This document shows positions 24,945 to 34,684 of a stretch of DNA of 64,000 bases, piece by piece (within the stretch, counting starts at the first letter, position 1; each line of letters begins with the position of its first letter). Position numbers and translations under genes: made by a program. A model generated the notes under the pieces. The model was not told the DNA's origin, did not search any database, and worked only from the letters and a program-made list of their open reading frames with translations. This DNA is from Renibacterium sp. (GTDB taxonomy: Bacteria > Actinomycetota > Actinomycetes > Actinomycetales > Micrococcaceae), in NCBI GenBank assembly GCA_017419405.1, contig JAFOLH010000003.1:1-64000 (forward strand). Reading direction: 5' to 3'.

Positions 24945-25922
24945 ATGAATTTGGAACAGCTGCAGAGCTTCGTCGAAGTCGCCCGCTTGGGCCACTTCAC
25001 CCGGGCCGCAGAACAGTTGCACCTCGCCCAGCCTTCCTTGAGCCGGCAGATCGCCACTTTGGAGCACGACCTCGGCGCGGAACTCTTCCACCGGGCACGT
25101 GGGCACATCCGGCTCACCGCTGCCGGCGAGACGCTGTTGCCGCTGGCCCGCCGGATGCTCGCCGATGCGGATTCGGCGCGGCGGAAAATGGCCGAGCTCT
25201 CCGGCCTGCAACGCGGCCGGGTCCGGCTCGGCGCGACACCCACCCTGTGCATCAGCCTGGTCACCGAAGTGCTCAGCGCCTTCCGGGCCGCGCACCCCGG
25301 CATCGACCTGCACATCGTCGAGCGCGGCTCCCGCGGCCTGGTGGAAGAATTGGCCGGCGGCGCCCTCGATATGGCGATCATCACGGCCACGGACGGCCTG
25401 GCGGCGGTCGCCGGCAGCCTGCAGCACACGCCGTTGCTGGCCGAAGAGCTCGTCGTGGTGTCGTCGGCCGCGAATCCCCCGGTCTCCCGGCATCCGGCGA
25501 TCAACTTGGCGGAATTGTCGAAGCTGCCGCTCGTGGCCTTCCACGAGAGCTACGACTTGCGGGTGACCACCGATGCCGCCTTCCGGGCCGCCGGTCTGGA
25601 ACCGACCGTCGCGGTCGAAGGCGCGGAAATGGACGCGGTGCTGCGCTTCGTGGAACGCGGACTCGGCGTGGCCGTGGTGCCGGCCATGGTGCTGCTGGAT
25701 CGGCCCAGCCTGCGTTCGGTGCGGCTCGCCGAATCCCCCGCTGCGGCTCTGGCCGGCCCGCTTTCGGCGGAGCCGCAGTTGCTGCGCACCATCAGCTTGG
25801 CGCACCGCTCCGATGTGAATCCCACACCGGCCGCGCACGCGATGCAGGCGATGATCATCTCGGTGGCCGACGAGCTCACCTCGGACGGCAGCGCACTCGC
25901 CCGGTGGGTGACCCGGGTCTGA
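24945..25922 (+). CDS. LysR-family transcriptional regulator
   Basis: A 325-residue LysR-type regulator. The N-terminal winged helix is typical: MNLEQLQSFVEVARLGHFTRAAEQLHLAQPS in outline, with SLSRQIATLEHDLGAELFHR for the recognition helix. An effector-binding domain begins near residue 90 (GRVRLGATPTLC). It is transcribed away from the fumarate-reductase-type flavoprotein gene; the AT-rich 68-nt spacer should contain both promoters and the LysR site. Regulation of its divergent neighbour in response to a small metabolite is the usual arrangement and is inferred here. The effector is unknown. The last bases of the gene belong to a 24-bp tandem duplication. Confidence 0.9.
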   Translation: MNLEQLQSFVEVARLGHFTRAAEQLHLAQPSLSRQIATLEHDLGAELFHRARGHIRLTAAGETLLPLARRMLADADSARRKMAELSGLQRGRVRLGATPTLCISLVTEVLSAFRAAHPGIDLHIVERGSRGLVEELAGGALDMAIITATDGLAAVAGSLQHTPLLAEELVVVSSAANPPVSRHPAINLAELSKLPLVAFHESYDLRVTTDAAFRAAGLEPTVAVEGAEMDAVLRFVERGLGVAVVPAMVLLDRPSLRSVRLAESPAAALAGPLSAEPQLLRTISLAHRSDVNPTPAAHAMQAMIISVADELTSDGSALARWVTRV

Positions 25923-25959
25923 GCTCGGCTCAGAGCCCGGGTCTGAGCCCGGCTCAGGG
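25912..25959. repeat. 24-bp tandem duplication across the LysR stop codon, terminator-like
   Basis: CCCGGGTCTGAGC begins at 25912 and again at 25936, giving two imperfect 24-bp units. Each contains a small palindrome (CTGAGCTCGGCTCAG and CTGAGCCCGGCTCAG), so two hairpins can form. The first unit includes the LysR stop. It lies between converging genes and may end both transcripts. Confidence 0.55.
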
Positions 25960-27552
25960 CGCCTTGAGCACTTTGTAGACCTTGACCGCCGTCCCGCCTT
26001 TGCTTTTCCGTTCGCCGAACTGAACGTAGATCCCCGGTTCGGAGTGCTCGGACAGCGGCTCCGCGGTCTGCCCGCTGAGCAGCTTCTCCACGGCATGGTC
26101 CGCCATCACCCGGATCGTCGCGGAGGCGCCGGTGCCGACTACCTGGACGTTGCCCTTCGACTCCTTCTGGTCGATCCGTTGCGCGGCGATCCATTTGGCC
26201 AGCTTCAACAGATCCGGACCGACTGCTACCGCTTCATCCAACTTCGAACCCCAATGTGCGCAATGGAAAGCGAACCGTGCGGTCTCCTCGGTCCACTTTT
26301 GCGCGTTCCATTGTTCTTCGAAGGCCTTCGGGTACTTGATCTGCTCGAATTGCGTGTCCACCATCTTCTGCAGGTGTTCGTCGTCTTCGGCGATTTCGAT
26401 CAGGACATTGGCGAATTTCCGGTTGGTTTGCAGAGCTTCCAGCGCAGCCTTCCCTTCGAGCACAACCCCACGCTCGACGTCGACGAAGAGCCAGGAATCG
26501 CCCGGCGCCTTCGCTGCGCCGTCGTTGGTGAACCCGGCTTCCATGAGCTCTTGCCGCAATTGCGGGTCGGCTTTGAAATAGCCCTGCACCAATTTGGGCA
26601 GCGTCGACAAGGCGCTCCAGCCCCGCCCCCAGGTGAACCGTTGGTTGTCGTAGGTGTTGATCGCAGCCGAAGAACCCTCGGCGGCGAGCTCTTTCCAAAT
26701 CGCCGCCTTGAGCGAGCCTTCGACCGTTTTCGTGGGATTCGGTTCGGCTTTCCCGGAACCGCCGTACTCGAGGCCGGCTTTGTCCTTGTTCGGGCCGGAG
26801 GAGATCTTGTGGTCTTTCAGGCGGTTTCCGGCGGCGGAGGCGGATTCGCGCCGCGTCCGGATGTATCCGATCTGCTCTTGCTGCTGCGCTTTTTGCTCGT
26901 CGGTCAGCGCCGCACCGCTCTTGCCCAACCGCGGCAGACCGGCGATCGGATCGTCCCACGAGCTCAGGCCGATGAACGATTTGATCTCCCGGGCCTGCTC
27001 CGGCGGCAACCCCTCGTAATCCGCATCGGTGATCCCCTTGGGCGCGCTGATCGCCCGGAAAATCAGGGCAAGCCGCGGCGAGGCCGACGCCTGCCCGGCG
27101 ATCAACCATTGGTACGGCGCCCGATTGGGCGATTCCGCCGAACCGGTGGAGCGCAGAATCTGCAGGACCGAGAAGACGAATCTGGCCGAACGGTTCTCCA
27201 ACCGCTGCAGCGCCGCCTCGATTCCTGCGGCACCGACCGCCGCTGCGGATTTCTGCCTGTCGTAATCCTCGCCGAGTTTGCCGGCGACCTCCCCGGGAAC
27301 GGCCAGAGCGTCGGTGATCTGGGCCATCGTCTTGGCGGCCAGGTCGTAGCCCTGCTTGACGAAGCCGATGAATCCGCTGTCTTCTTTGGCTTCCCGGCTG
27401 ACCACCGGCGCAGCCAGCACCTGACTCACCGCGCGGTTTCCGGCGGTCCGTTGCAAAGCAAACCAAGATGCGCCCTGGGCGGGTCCGGAGTTTCCAGTTC
27501 CAGAGTGCCGGTGTTGGGCCGGACCATCCTGTTTCCCCTGCTGTGACCTCAC
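25954..27552 (-). CDS. Large protein with LQRTAGNRAV N-terminal sequence; putative contractile-injection/polymorphic-toxin-type effector
   Basis: A 532-residue protein starting with GTG. Near residues 30-48 it has WFALQRTAGNRAVSQVL. LQRxxGNxAVxxLL sequences recur at the N-termini of proteins linked to extracellular contractile injection systems (DUF4157-type) and of polymorphic toxins in actinobacteria. The rest is not clearly assigned. Around residues 270-310, AIWKELAAEGSSAAINTYD then FTWGRGW resembles lysozyme/transglycosylase-like domains, with Glu as possible catalytic residue. There is no signal peptide or membrane segment. No injection-system structural gene is in this window, so it is either an orphan cargo or a stand-alone protein. 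Family and function are inference. Confidence 0.6.
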   Translation of the reverse strand: MRSQQGKQDGPAQHRHSGTGNSGPAQGASWFALQRTAGNRAVSQVLAAPVVSREAKEDSGFIGFVKQGYDLAAKTMAQITDALAVPGEVAGKLGEDYDRQKSAAAVGAAGIEAALQRLENRSARFVFSVLQILRSTGSAESPNRAPYQWLIAGQASASPRLALIFRAISAPKGITDADYEGLPPEQAREIKSFIGLSSWDDPIAGLPRLGKSGAALTDEQKAQQQEQIGYIRTRRESASAAGNRLKDHKISSGPNKDKAGLEYGGSGKAEPNPTKTVEGSLKAAIWKELAAEGSSAAINTYDNQRFTWGRGWSALSTLPKLVQGYFKADPQLRQELMEAGFTNDGAAKAPGDSWLFVDVERGVVLEGKAALEALQTNRKFANVLIEIAEDDEHLQKMVDTQFEQIKYPKAFEEQWNAQKWTEETARFAFHCAHWGSKLDEAVAVGPDLLKLAKWIAAQRIDQKESKGNVQVVGTGASATIRVMADHAVEKLLSGQTAEPLSEHSEPGIYVQFGERKSKGGTAVKVYKVLKAP

Positions 27553-27641
27553 CTCTCGAGGCTAGCCAGCAAGCCGCCGTCCCGGCCCCTGGCAAAGTGC
27601 AGCACCCGGGACACCGCGGGCTTCCCCAAGGGGCAATGCGC

Positions 27642-28319
27642 TCAGAAAGCCAGCACCGCGGCGTCGTAGCGGTCCAGTGCGATCTGCGCCAGCACCGGGT
27701 CCGGCAGCAGCGCCGCAGTGACCAGATCTGCCCCGGCCTTGGCCAGTTGGTCGTGGAAGAATCCCGGTGCCAGCAAGTAGGCGGCCACCGCGACCCGCCG
27801 GGTCTGCCCGCGCAGGAGGCCGACGGCGGCCGGCACTCTGGGCTCCGCGCCGGCGCCATAACCGGCCAGGACCGGTTGCGGAATCAGCCCGGCCAGCTGC
27901 TCCGCCAACTGTTCCACGGCCCGGGCCGCAGTCGGCTTGGACGATCCGGCGGCGGCCAACACCACCCCCCACTCCGGGCCGAGCGGGCCGAGCCGTTCCG
28001 CCAGCAGCCGGGCCAACCGCGGATCCGGTCCCAAGGGCGCAGCCGCCACCGTCCGTTCCCGGGAAGCCACCGCCTGTGCGATGTCCACTTCCACGTGATA
28101 GCCCACGGAGAGCAGCAGCGGCACCACTACCGCGGGCGCGCCTTCCGGCAAAGCCGCAACCACCTCCGGCAAGGCCGGATCCTGCACGTCGACATAGGCT
28201 TCGCGCACGTCCAGGCCCGGGCGCAGGGCCGCGATCTGCTCCCGCAAGCGGTCGATTTCGGCCCGCCCGGAACGGTTGTCAGTGCCGTGCGAGCAGGCAA
28301 CGAGGATCGGCGCAGTCAT
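27642..28319 (-). CDS. Sirohydrochlorin chelatase (CbiX/SirB-like)
   Basis: A 225-residue class II chelatase that would insert ferrous iron into sirohydrochlorin to complete siroheme. VACSHGTDNRSG near the N-terminus carries the conserved metal-binding histidine; a second half-domain with VVPLLLSVGYHVEVDI contains the other conserved His. The long form has two repeated halves, as here. The start is the ATG at 28319; the longer frame upstream overlaps the divergent TRIC gene and is spurious. It supplies the step that the compact CysG in this window may not perform, and SirA needs the product, although 7 kb of unrelated genes lie between. Cobalt chelation for B12 is an alternative. Confidence 0.8.
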   Translation of the reverse strand: MTAPILVACSHGTDNRSGRAEIDRLREQIAALRPGLDVREAYVDVQDPALPEVVAALPEGAPAVVVPLLLSVGYHVEVDIAQAVASRERTVAAAPLGPDPRLARLLAERLGPLGPEWGVVLAAAGSSKPTAARAVEQLAEQLAGLIPQPVLAGYGAGAEPRVPAAVGLLRGQTRRVAVAAYLLAPGFFHDQLAKAGADLVTAALLPDPVLAQIALDRYDAAVLAF

Positions 28320-28341
28320 GCAGGAAGTGTAATCTGCTCCG

Positions 28342-28992
28342 GTGAGCATCGAAATTCTGCCCGACCTGCTCGGCGTCTTCTTCTTCGCGGTCTCCGGATC
28401 GCTGCTGGCCGGCCGCAAAGGTTTCGACCTGATCGGCTCATTGCTCCTGGGCTCCCTGGTCGGACTCGGCGGCGGCGTGGTCCGCGACCTGGTCCTGGGC
28501 CAGAGTCCGGCGGCTTTTTCGACTCCGGTGTACCTGGTCCCGCCGGTGCTCGCCGCCTTGCTGGTGTATTTCCTGTACTCCTCGGTCGAACGGATCGGCA
28601 GATTGCTGACCGTCTTCGATGCGGCCGGACTCGCTTTGTTCTGCATCACCGGCACCGCCAAAGCGCTCGACTCCGGCATGAATCCGGTGGCCTCGGTATT
28701 ACTCGGTGTGACCACCGCCGTCGGCGGCGGGCTGCTGCGCGACGTCGTCGCGAACGAAGTCCCACGGCTCTTCAGTTCGCACGACATCTATGCGATTCCC
28801 GCCTTCCTCGGTGCCGCGTTGACCGTGCTCTGCTCGCTCAACGGCGTGCTGAACCTGGGCACCGGGATCGTCATCGCGGTGCTGGTGTTCAGTTTCCGCC
28901 TGTTGGCCTGGCACTTCCGCTGGCACGCACCGTTGGCGGTCTGGCGGCGCAGCCCGGAAGCCGGCGCTGGGACCGGCCAATCGAGCGTCTAG
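28342..28992 (+). CDS. TRIC-type cation channel family membrane protein (UPF0126, YicG-like)
   Basis: A 216-residue integral membrane protein with seven predicted helices arranged as two similar halves: DLLGVFFFAVSGSLLAGRKG and VFDAAGLALFCITGTAKALD open each repeat, and GLGGGVVRDLVLGQSP and AVGGGLLRDVVANEVP are the matching Gly-rich signatures. This family includes bacterial homologues of trimeric intracellular cation channels. It starts with GTG at 28342, 22 nt from the divergent chelatase start, so the two promoters overlap their coding ends. The C-terminal tail of about 25 residues is Arg-rich and cytoplasmic or external depending on topology. Its role in this organism is unknown. Confidence 0.88.
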   Translation: MSIEILPDLLGVFFFAVSGSLLAGRKGFDLIGSLLLGSLVGLGGGVVRDLVLGQSPAAFSTPVYLVPPVLAALLVYFLYSSVERIGRLLTVFDAAGLALFCITGTAKALDSGMNPVASVLLGVTTAVGGGLLRDVVANEVPRLFSSHDIYAIPAFLGAALTVLCSLNGVLNLGTGIVIAVLVFSFRLLAWHFRWHAPLAVWRRSPEAGAGTGQSSV

Positions 28993-29020
28993 CCCGGTCC
29001 CAGCCCAGCCCGATTCCAGC

Positions 29021-30844
<1,824 letters not shown>

Positions 30845-30905
30845 GGATCCATCCTGCCACCGGAAAATGTGAATGCGGAGCCGCCCCGGCCCGTAGGATG
30901 GTGTT

Positions 30906-31319
30906 GTGAGCGAAATGTTCCTGCAGAAGTTCCGTGATGTCATTCCAAATCTAATCGGCGAGCCGTGGCAGGAAGAAGACGGCCTGACCCCCGACGAGCT
31001 GGCTGCCGACCTCTCGCTCGAGATTCCCGTAGTGCTGCGCGAGTTCTACTTGGCCCTGGGCAACAGCGAGCTGATGGAAGCCCACCACTACTTCTGGGAT
31101 CCGGATGAGTTGGAGATCGAGGACGGCTACCTGCTCTTCCTCGAAGACGAAGAGGAGCTCTACACCTGGGGCTTCCGGGCCGATCAGATCGACGTCCCGG
31201 ATCCGCTGATTTGGCGTCGCAGCAACGCCAAGGGCAATTGGGTCTGCGAAGAGGGAACCTTCAGCGAGTTCGTCTTCGACTATTTCGATTGGGTGCTCAA
31301 CGACGACGGGGACGACTGA
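30906..31319 (+). CDS. SMI1/KNR4 (SUKH)-like protein, possible immunity protein
   Basis: A 137-residue, very acidic protein (many Asp/Glu; C-terminus DDGDD). The pattern is that of SMI1/KNR4/SUKH-superfamily proteins: LAADLSLEIPVVLREFYLALGN matches the conserved lid helix (LP..l..fl...G), HYFWDPDEL and LLFLEDEEELYTWGF match the later strands, and FSEFVFDYFDWVL the C-terminal helix. SUKH proteins are often immunity proteins of polymorphic toxins. No toxin is adjacent, so it may be an orphan. It starts with GTG and its last 23 nt overlap the converging DUF559-type gene. Confidence 0.7.
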   Translation: MSEMFLQKFRDVIPNLIGEPWQEEDGLTPDELAADLSLEIPVVLREFYLALGNSELMEAHHYFWDPDELEIEDGYLLFLEDEEELYTWGFRADQIDVPDPLIWRRSNAKGNWVCEEGTFSEFVFDYFDWVLNDDGDD

Positions 31320-32142
31320 TCCCCAGCTCCCTCCGGTCCAGTACCCCATGGATCTGACTCATCATCCGCTCCGGATGATGCACGACGTCCTCGTAAAAAT
31401 AGCGCAGCACCGGATTCCCCCGGAGGACCGAGGCATTGTCCCGGCGCCGATCCCGTTTGACTCCCCTGGCTTCGAAATGGGTTGCGCCGTCGAGCTCGAC
31501 GACCAAAAACCCTTCCAGGACGAAATCGACTTCGCCGACGCCGGGGATCTGCACGTGCTGTTCGAAGCCGATCCCGGCTTTGATGAAATGGCTGCGCGCC
31601 AACACCTCCAGCACCGAATCGGCTCTGCCGTAGGCCAATGCCAAGACCTTCCGGGCCTTGGCATTGCGTTTGCCGGGCAGGTTCCGGTGTAAAAACTCCT
31701 GAGCTATCTCACCGCGACCCACCGCGGACTGCACCATGACCAGGGCTTCGGGCTCGGGCAAACACCGCAAGGCATCGCTGAGTACGTCGGCCAAGGCCGC
31801 CACCGGTGCCGTCTGCGCCGACCTGACCCGGCTGGTCCGGTGTGCCACAACGCCGGCATGGTGCACCCCTGGCTTGAGTTGCAGATGCAATTCCCGGTGG
31901 TCATGCAACCGCCAGAGCCGGTAATACGATGCGGCCGAAACACAGGTCAGCAGACCATGCCGATTCGCGGCAGCCAGATACTGCGGATCTGCCTCGGGAA
32001 TGGCATAGACGCCTTGGGCCGGATTGCGCACAATGCCGGCCGCTACCCCCTTCCGCAGCTCCGCAGCGGTGAATCCGAGCTGCAGCAAAGTCCGCCGTCG
32101 GGCGACACCGCCGCGGGACTCCAGAATCCGTACCAGTTCCAT
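31297..32142 (-). CDS. DUF559/Vsr-like nuclease with AbiEi-type N-terminal winged helix
   Basis: A 281-residue protein. The N-terminal 60 residues (VRILESRGGVARRRTLLQLGFTA, VAAGIVRNPAQGVYAI in outline) match the winged-helix domain found in type IV TA antitoxins (AbiEi) and many actinobacterial proteins. The C-terminal domain, IPGVGEVDFVLEGFLVVELDG, ATHFEARGVKRDRRRDN and PVLRYFYEDVV, is a Vsr/DUF559 fold with candidate catalytic residues Asp and Glu-Leu-Asp-Gly. The start is the ATG at 32142 (MELVRILE); the frame is open to 32211, where a dispersed repeat begins. Such proteins are common in Micrococcales; their function is unproven, and it may be a DNA nuclease or regulator. Confidence 0.7.
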   Translation of the reverse strand: MELVRILESRGGVARRRTLLQLGFTAAELRKGVAAGIVRNPAQGVYAIPEADPQYLAAANRHGLLTCVSAASYYRLWRLHDHRELHLQLKPGVHHAGVVAHRTSRVRSAQTAPVAALADVLSDALRCLPEPEALVMVQSAVGRGEIAQEFLHRNLPGKRNAKARKVLALAYGRADSVLEVLARSHFIKAGIGFEQHVQIPGVGEVDFVLEGFLVVELDGATHFEARGVKRDRRRDNASVLRGNPVLRYFYEDVVHHPERMMSQIHGVLDRRELGISRPRRR

Positions 32143-32210
32143 GACCGCATTCTGCGCGCCGCAGAGTAGGTTGCGCAGCACCGAATGCGCCGATGTGGGG
32201 AAATCGGCCA

Positions 32211-32297
32211 ACTCAAAACCGTTGGTTTATGAGTCCTTTTTGACTGTTAGCCCCCGAAAACCCGGAAACCGACGCCCATAAAGCAACGGTTTTGAGT
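32211..32297. repeat. Dispersed inverted-repeat element, copy B
   Basis: ACTCAAAACCGTTGGTTTATG (32211-32231) matches 20 of 21 bases of the reverse complement of the right arm at 32277-32297. The centre contains CCTTTTTGACTG and differs from copies A and C. It fills the gap between the SDR stop at 32302 and the upstream end of the DUF559 gene. Confidence 0.8.
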
Positions 32298-32301
32298 CAG
32301 G

Positions 32302-33132
32302 TCACTGTCCGCCGTGCGCCTCGACGGCCAATTCCTGCCACTGCTCCCAGCCAGCCAATCGGGACGCATAGTCGGCCTTGGCGATGCCTAGCGGCTTATC
32401 GCCGAAGAACACCCGCAGCGGCGGCACCTCGGCGTCGACGATCTTTAAGATCGGGCCGCGAGTCGCCGCCGGATCACCTGGCGTCCCGCGCTGGCTCCGC
32501 GCCAAAACCACTTGTTCCCGCAGCGCGTCATAGGCCGGCAACGGAGTGGCGTGCCTGGCCGAACTGCCGCTCCAATCGGTGGAGAAGCCACCGGGTTCCA
32601 CTAAGGTGACCTTGATCCCGAACCCGGCGACTTCCTGGGCCAACGATTGGCTGATTCCCTCGAGCGCCCACTTGGAAGCATGGTAGACGCCGACCAAGGG
32701 GAAGGCCGAGATCCCGCCGATCGAGGAGACCTGGATGATGTGGCCGCTGCCTTGTTCCCGCAAATACGGCAGCGCGGCCTGGGTGACCCACAGAGCGCCG
32801 AACAGATTGGTCTCGATCTGCGCCCGAACCTCGTCCTCGCTGAGTTCTTCGACGAAGCCGAACTGTCCGAAACCGGCATTGTTGACCACCACGTCCAGCC
32901 TGCCGAAGTGCGCTTCGGCCCGGGCGACTGCGGCGAATACCGCCTCCCGATCAGTCACCTCCAGCTGGATCGGCAAAATCAATTCCCCGTACTGCTGGAC
33001 CAAATCAGCCAAACTCGACGCGTCGCGTGCCGTGGCGGCGACCCGATCTCCGCGGTCCAGGGCCGCTATCGCCCATTCCCGGCCGAAGCCGCGCGAAGTC
33101 CCAGTGATGAACCAAACCTTTTGAGTAGTCAT
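32302..33132 (-). CDS. Short-chain dehydrogenase/reductase
   Basis: A 276-residue classical SDR. The NAD(P)-binding TGTSRGFG is at about residues 11-18, the NNAG of the fold follows, and the catalytic triad is visible as Ser in QVSSIGG, Tyr in YHASK and the Lys four residues on. It will oxidise or reduce an alcohol/ketone pair on an unknown substrate; the C-terminal ADYASRLAGWEQWQELAVEA is typical of uncharacterised oxidoreductases. The ATG at 33132 (MTTQKVWFITG) is preferred over a GTG six nt upstream. It ends 4 nt from a dispersed inverted-repeat element. The NTF2-like gene lies upstream on the same strand. Confidence 0.88.
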   Translation of the reverse strand: MTTQKVWFITGTSRGFGREWAIAALDRGDRVAATARDASSLADLVQQYGELILPIQLEVTDREAVFAAVARAEAHFGRLDVVVNNAGFGQFGFVEELSEDEVRAQIETNLFGALWVTQAALPYLREQGSGHIIQVSSIGGISAFPLVGVYHASKWALEGISQSLAQEVAGFGIKVTLVEPGGFSTDWSGSSARHATPLPAYDALREQVVLARSQRGTPGDPAATRGPILKIVDAEVPPLRVFFGDKPLGIAKADYASRLAGWEQWQELAVEAHGGQ

Positions 33133-33175
33133 AACCACATCAATTCATTCAGGCAACGATTCATTCCGTACCGCG

Positions 33176-33559
33176 CTACGGCAAATAGGCGTCGAAATTT
33201 TCCTGTTCGAAAATCTTGCCGTCGCGGAAACGGAAAAACATCGCCAATCGGGCTCGGAGCACATGGCCTGCGGGAAAATCCCCGGCAGGCATCGCCAAGG
33301 TGCCGAACCAGTCGGCTTCAACGGCCACCGACTCGCCTTCGGAAATGCTCCTGATGATTTCGAAGTGCTGCAGTGAAATGACTTCGGTGCCACGCTGGAA
33401 CGCCTCCAGCGCTGCAGCGAGGTCCCGGGTCGCCCCCTGCGGGAACATCGCGTTGGGCCATTCGCGTTGCACGAAGTCCGGAGCATAGAAGTCACGGGGG
33501 TCTTGGGCCTCTTCGATCGCCGAAAGCAACCCTCGGATGTGCGCAAGCTGATCGGTCAT
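33176..33559 (-). CDS. NTF2-like / SnoaL-like domain protein
   Basis: A 127-residue cone-shaped-fold protein of the NTF2/SnoaL superfamily. The N-terminal helix region (LAHIRGLLSAIEEAQDPRDFYAPDF), FPQGATRDLAAALEAFQRG and the strands SVAVEADWFGTLAMP, LRARLAMFFRFRDGKIFEQENFDAYLP are in the usual order, ending in the family FRFRDGKI motif. These proteins may be small-molecule isomerases/cyclases or ligand-binding proteins; this one has no definable active site. The ATG at 33559 is preferred, 15 nt upstream of the hepT stop, so it sits next to the prenyl-transferase cluster, probably by chance, and 44 nt before the SDR gene. Confidence 0.75.
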   Translation of the reverse strand: MTDQLAHIRGLLSAIEEAQDPRDFYAPDFVQREWPNAMFPQGATRDLAAALEAFQRGTEVISLQHFEIIRSISEGESVAVEADWFGTLAMPAGDFPAGHVLRARLAMFFRFRDGKIFEQENFDAYLP

Positions 33560-33574
33560 GCGCCAAGCATAGAA

Positions 33575-34684
33575 CTAGACTTCGCGGTTCACCACGGCGG
33601 CAGCGAAATTCGCCAGAGCCGATTTCACCACGCCGTCCGGCAGCGGCGTCAATGCAGCCACCGCGTCCTCGGACCATTTCCGGGCGACGGCCCAGGATTC
33701 TTCGGTCACCGGGTGCGCGCGCAACGCGGATACCGCCGCGGCCAGCGCCTCGTCCGAGGTCAAATCCCCGTCGACCAGCTCCAGAACCGCAGCTGCGGAG
33801 GGATCGGTCAATGCTGCCTTCCGCAGCAGCAGCACCGGCAGCGTCGGCACTCGTTCGCGCAGGTCGGTGCCCGGAGCTTTGCCCGAGGTCTGCTTCATGC
33901 CGGTCACGTCGATCACATCGTCGGCGAGTTGGAACGCGACGCCGACCTTTTCGCCGTACTCGACGAGAACGTTCTGCGCCGATTCCGGCACTTGGGCGAA
34001 GATCGCACCGAGCTGGCCGGAGGCCGCCACCAAGGATCCGGTTTTGTCCGAAACCACCGAGATGTAATGCTCCACCGGATCTTCATCCGGGCGCGGGCCG
34101 ACAGTTTCATGCAATTGGCCCAGGCAGAGCCGCTCGAAAGTACGCGCTTGGATGCCCAAAGCCTTGGAACCCAACTCGGAAACCAAAATCGAAGCACGGG
34201 CGAAAATGAGGTCGCCGGTGAGGATCGCCACCGAATTCCCCCAGACTTCGTGGGCGGTCGGCGCGCCGCGGCGGAACGGCGCGGAGTCCATCACATCGTC
34301 GTGGTACAGCGTTGCCAGATGCGTCAATTCCACCACGACGGCGGCCCGGATCACCTCGGCACGGCTCGGATCGCCCAAGTGCGAGGCAAGCAGGACTAGC
34401 AGAGGGCGGATCCGTTTCCCGCCGGCTTCGATCAAATGCCGCGACGTGGCATCGGCCAATGGATCCGAGTTCGCGATCGCCTCACGCAGTTGCTTCTCCA
34501 CTTTGGCCAGGCTCTGATAGATCGCCGGCCCCAATTCCGGGTCGTCGGCGATCTCGGAGAAAGCCGCCGGGAGTTTGATTTCCAGGGCGATCGCGCTGGT
34601 CGGCGGGTCGATCTGATGCGAATCGGGCAGGCCGTGGCCAGCGTGCGTCCATTCCGGATTGCCGGCACCTGCAATGTTGCTCAC
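33575..34684 (-). CDS. Polyprenyl diphosphate synthase (menaquinone side chain)
   Basis: A 369-residue trans-isoprenyl diphosphate synthase that lengthens allylic diphosphates with isopentenyl diphosphate. The first Asp-rich motif is DDVMD in LYHDDVMD, the second DDVID in QLADDVIDVTG, and GGKRIRP binds the substrate diphosphate. About 35 residues precede the usual beginning of the domain. It starts with GTG at 34684, overlapping the menJ stop (GTGA), so menG-menJ-prenyl synthase form one operon. Context makes it the enzyme that builds the menaquinone tail (HepT/GrcC-like); chain length cannot be read from the sequence. Confidence 0.9.
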   Translation of the reverse strand: MSNIAGAGNPEWTHAGHGLPDSHQIDPPTSAIALEIKLPAAFSEIADDPELGPAIYQSLAKVEKQLREAIANSDPLADATSRHLIEAGGKRIRPLLVLLASHLGDPSRAEVIRAAVVVELTHLATLYHDDVMDSAPFRRGAPTAHEVWGNSVAILTGDLIFARASILVSELGSKALGIQARTFERLCLGQLHETVGPRPDEDPVEHYISVVSDKTGSLVAASGQLGAIFAQVPESAQNVLVEYGEKVGVAFQLADDVIDVTGMKQTSGKAPGTDLRERVPTLPVLLLRKAALTDPSAAAVLELVDGDLTSDEALAAAVSALRAHPVTEESWAVARKWSEDAVAALTPLPDGVVKSALANFAAAVVNREV

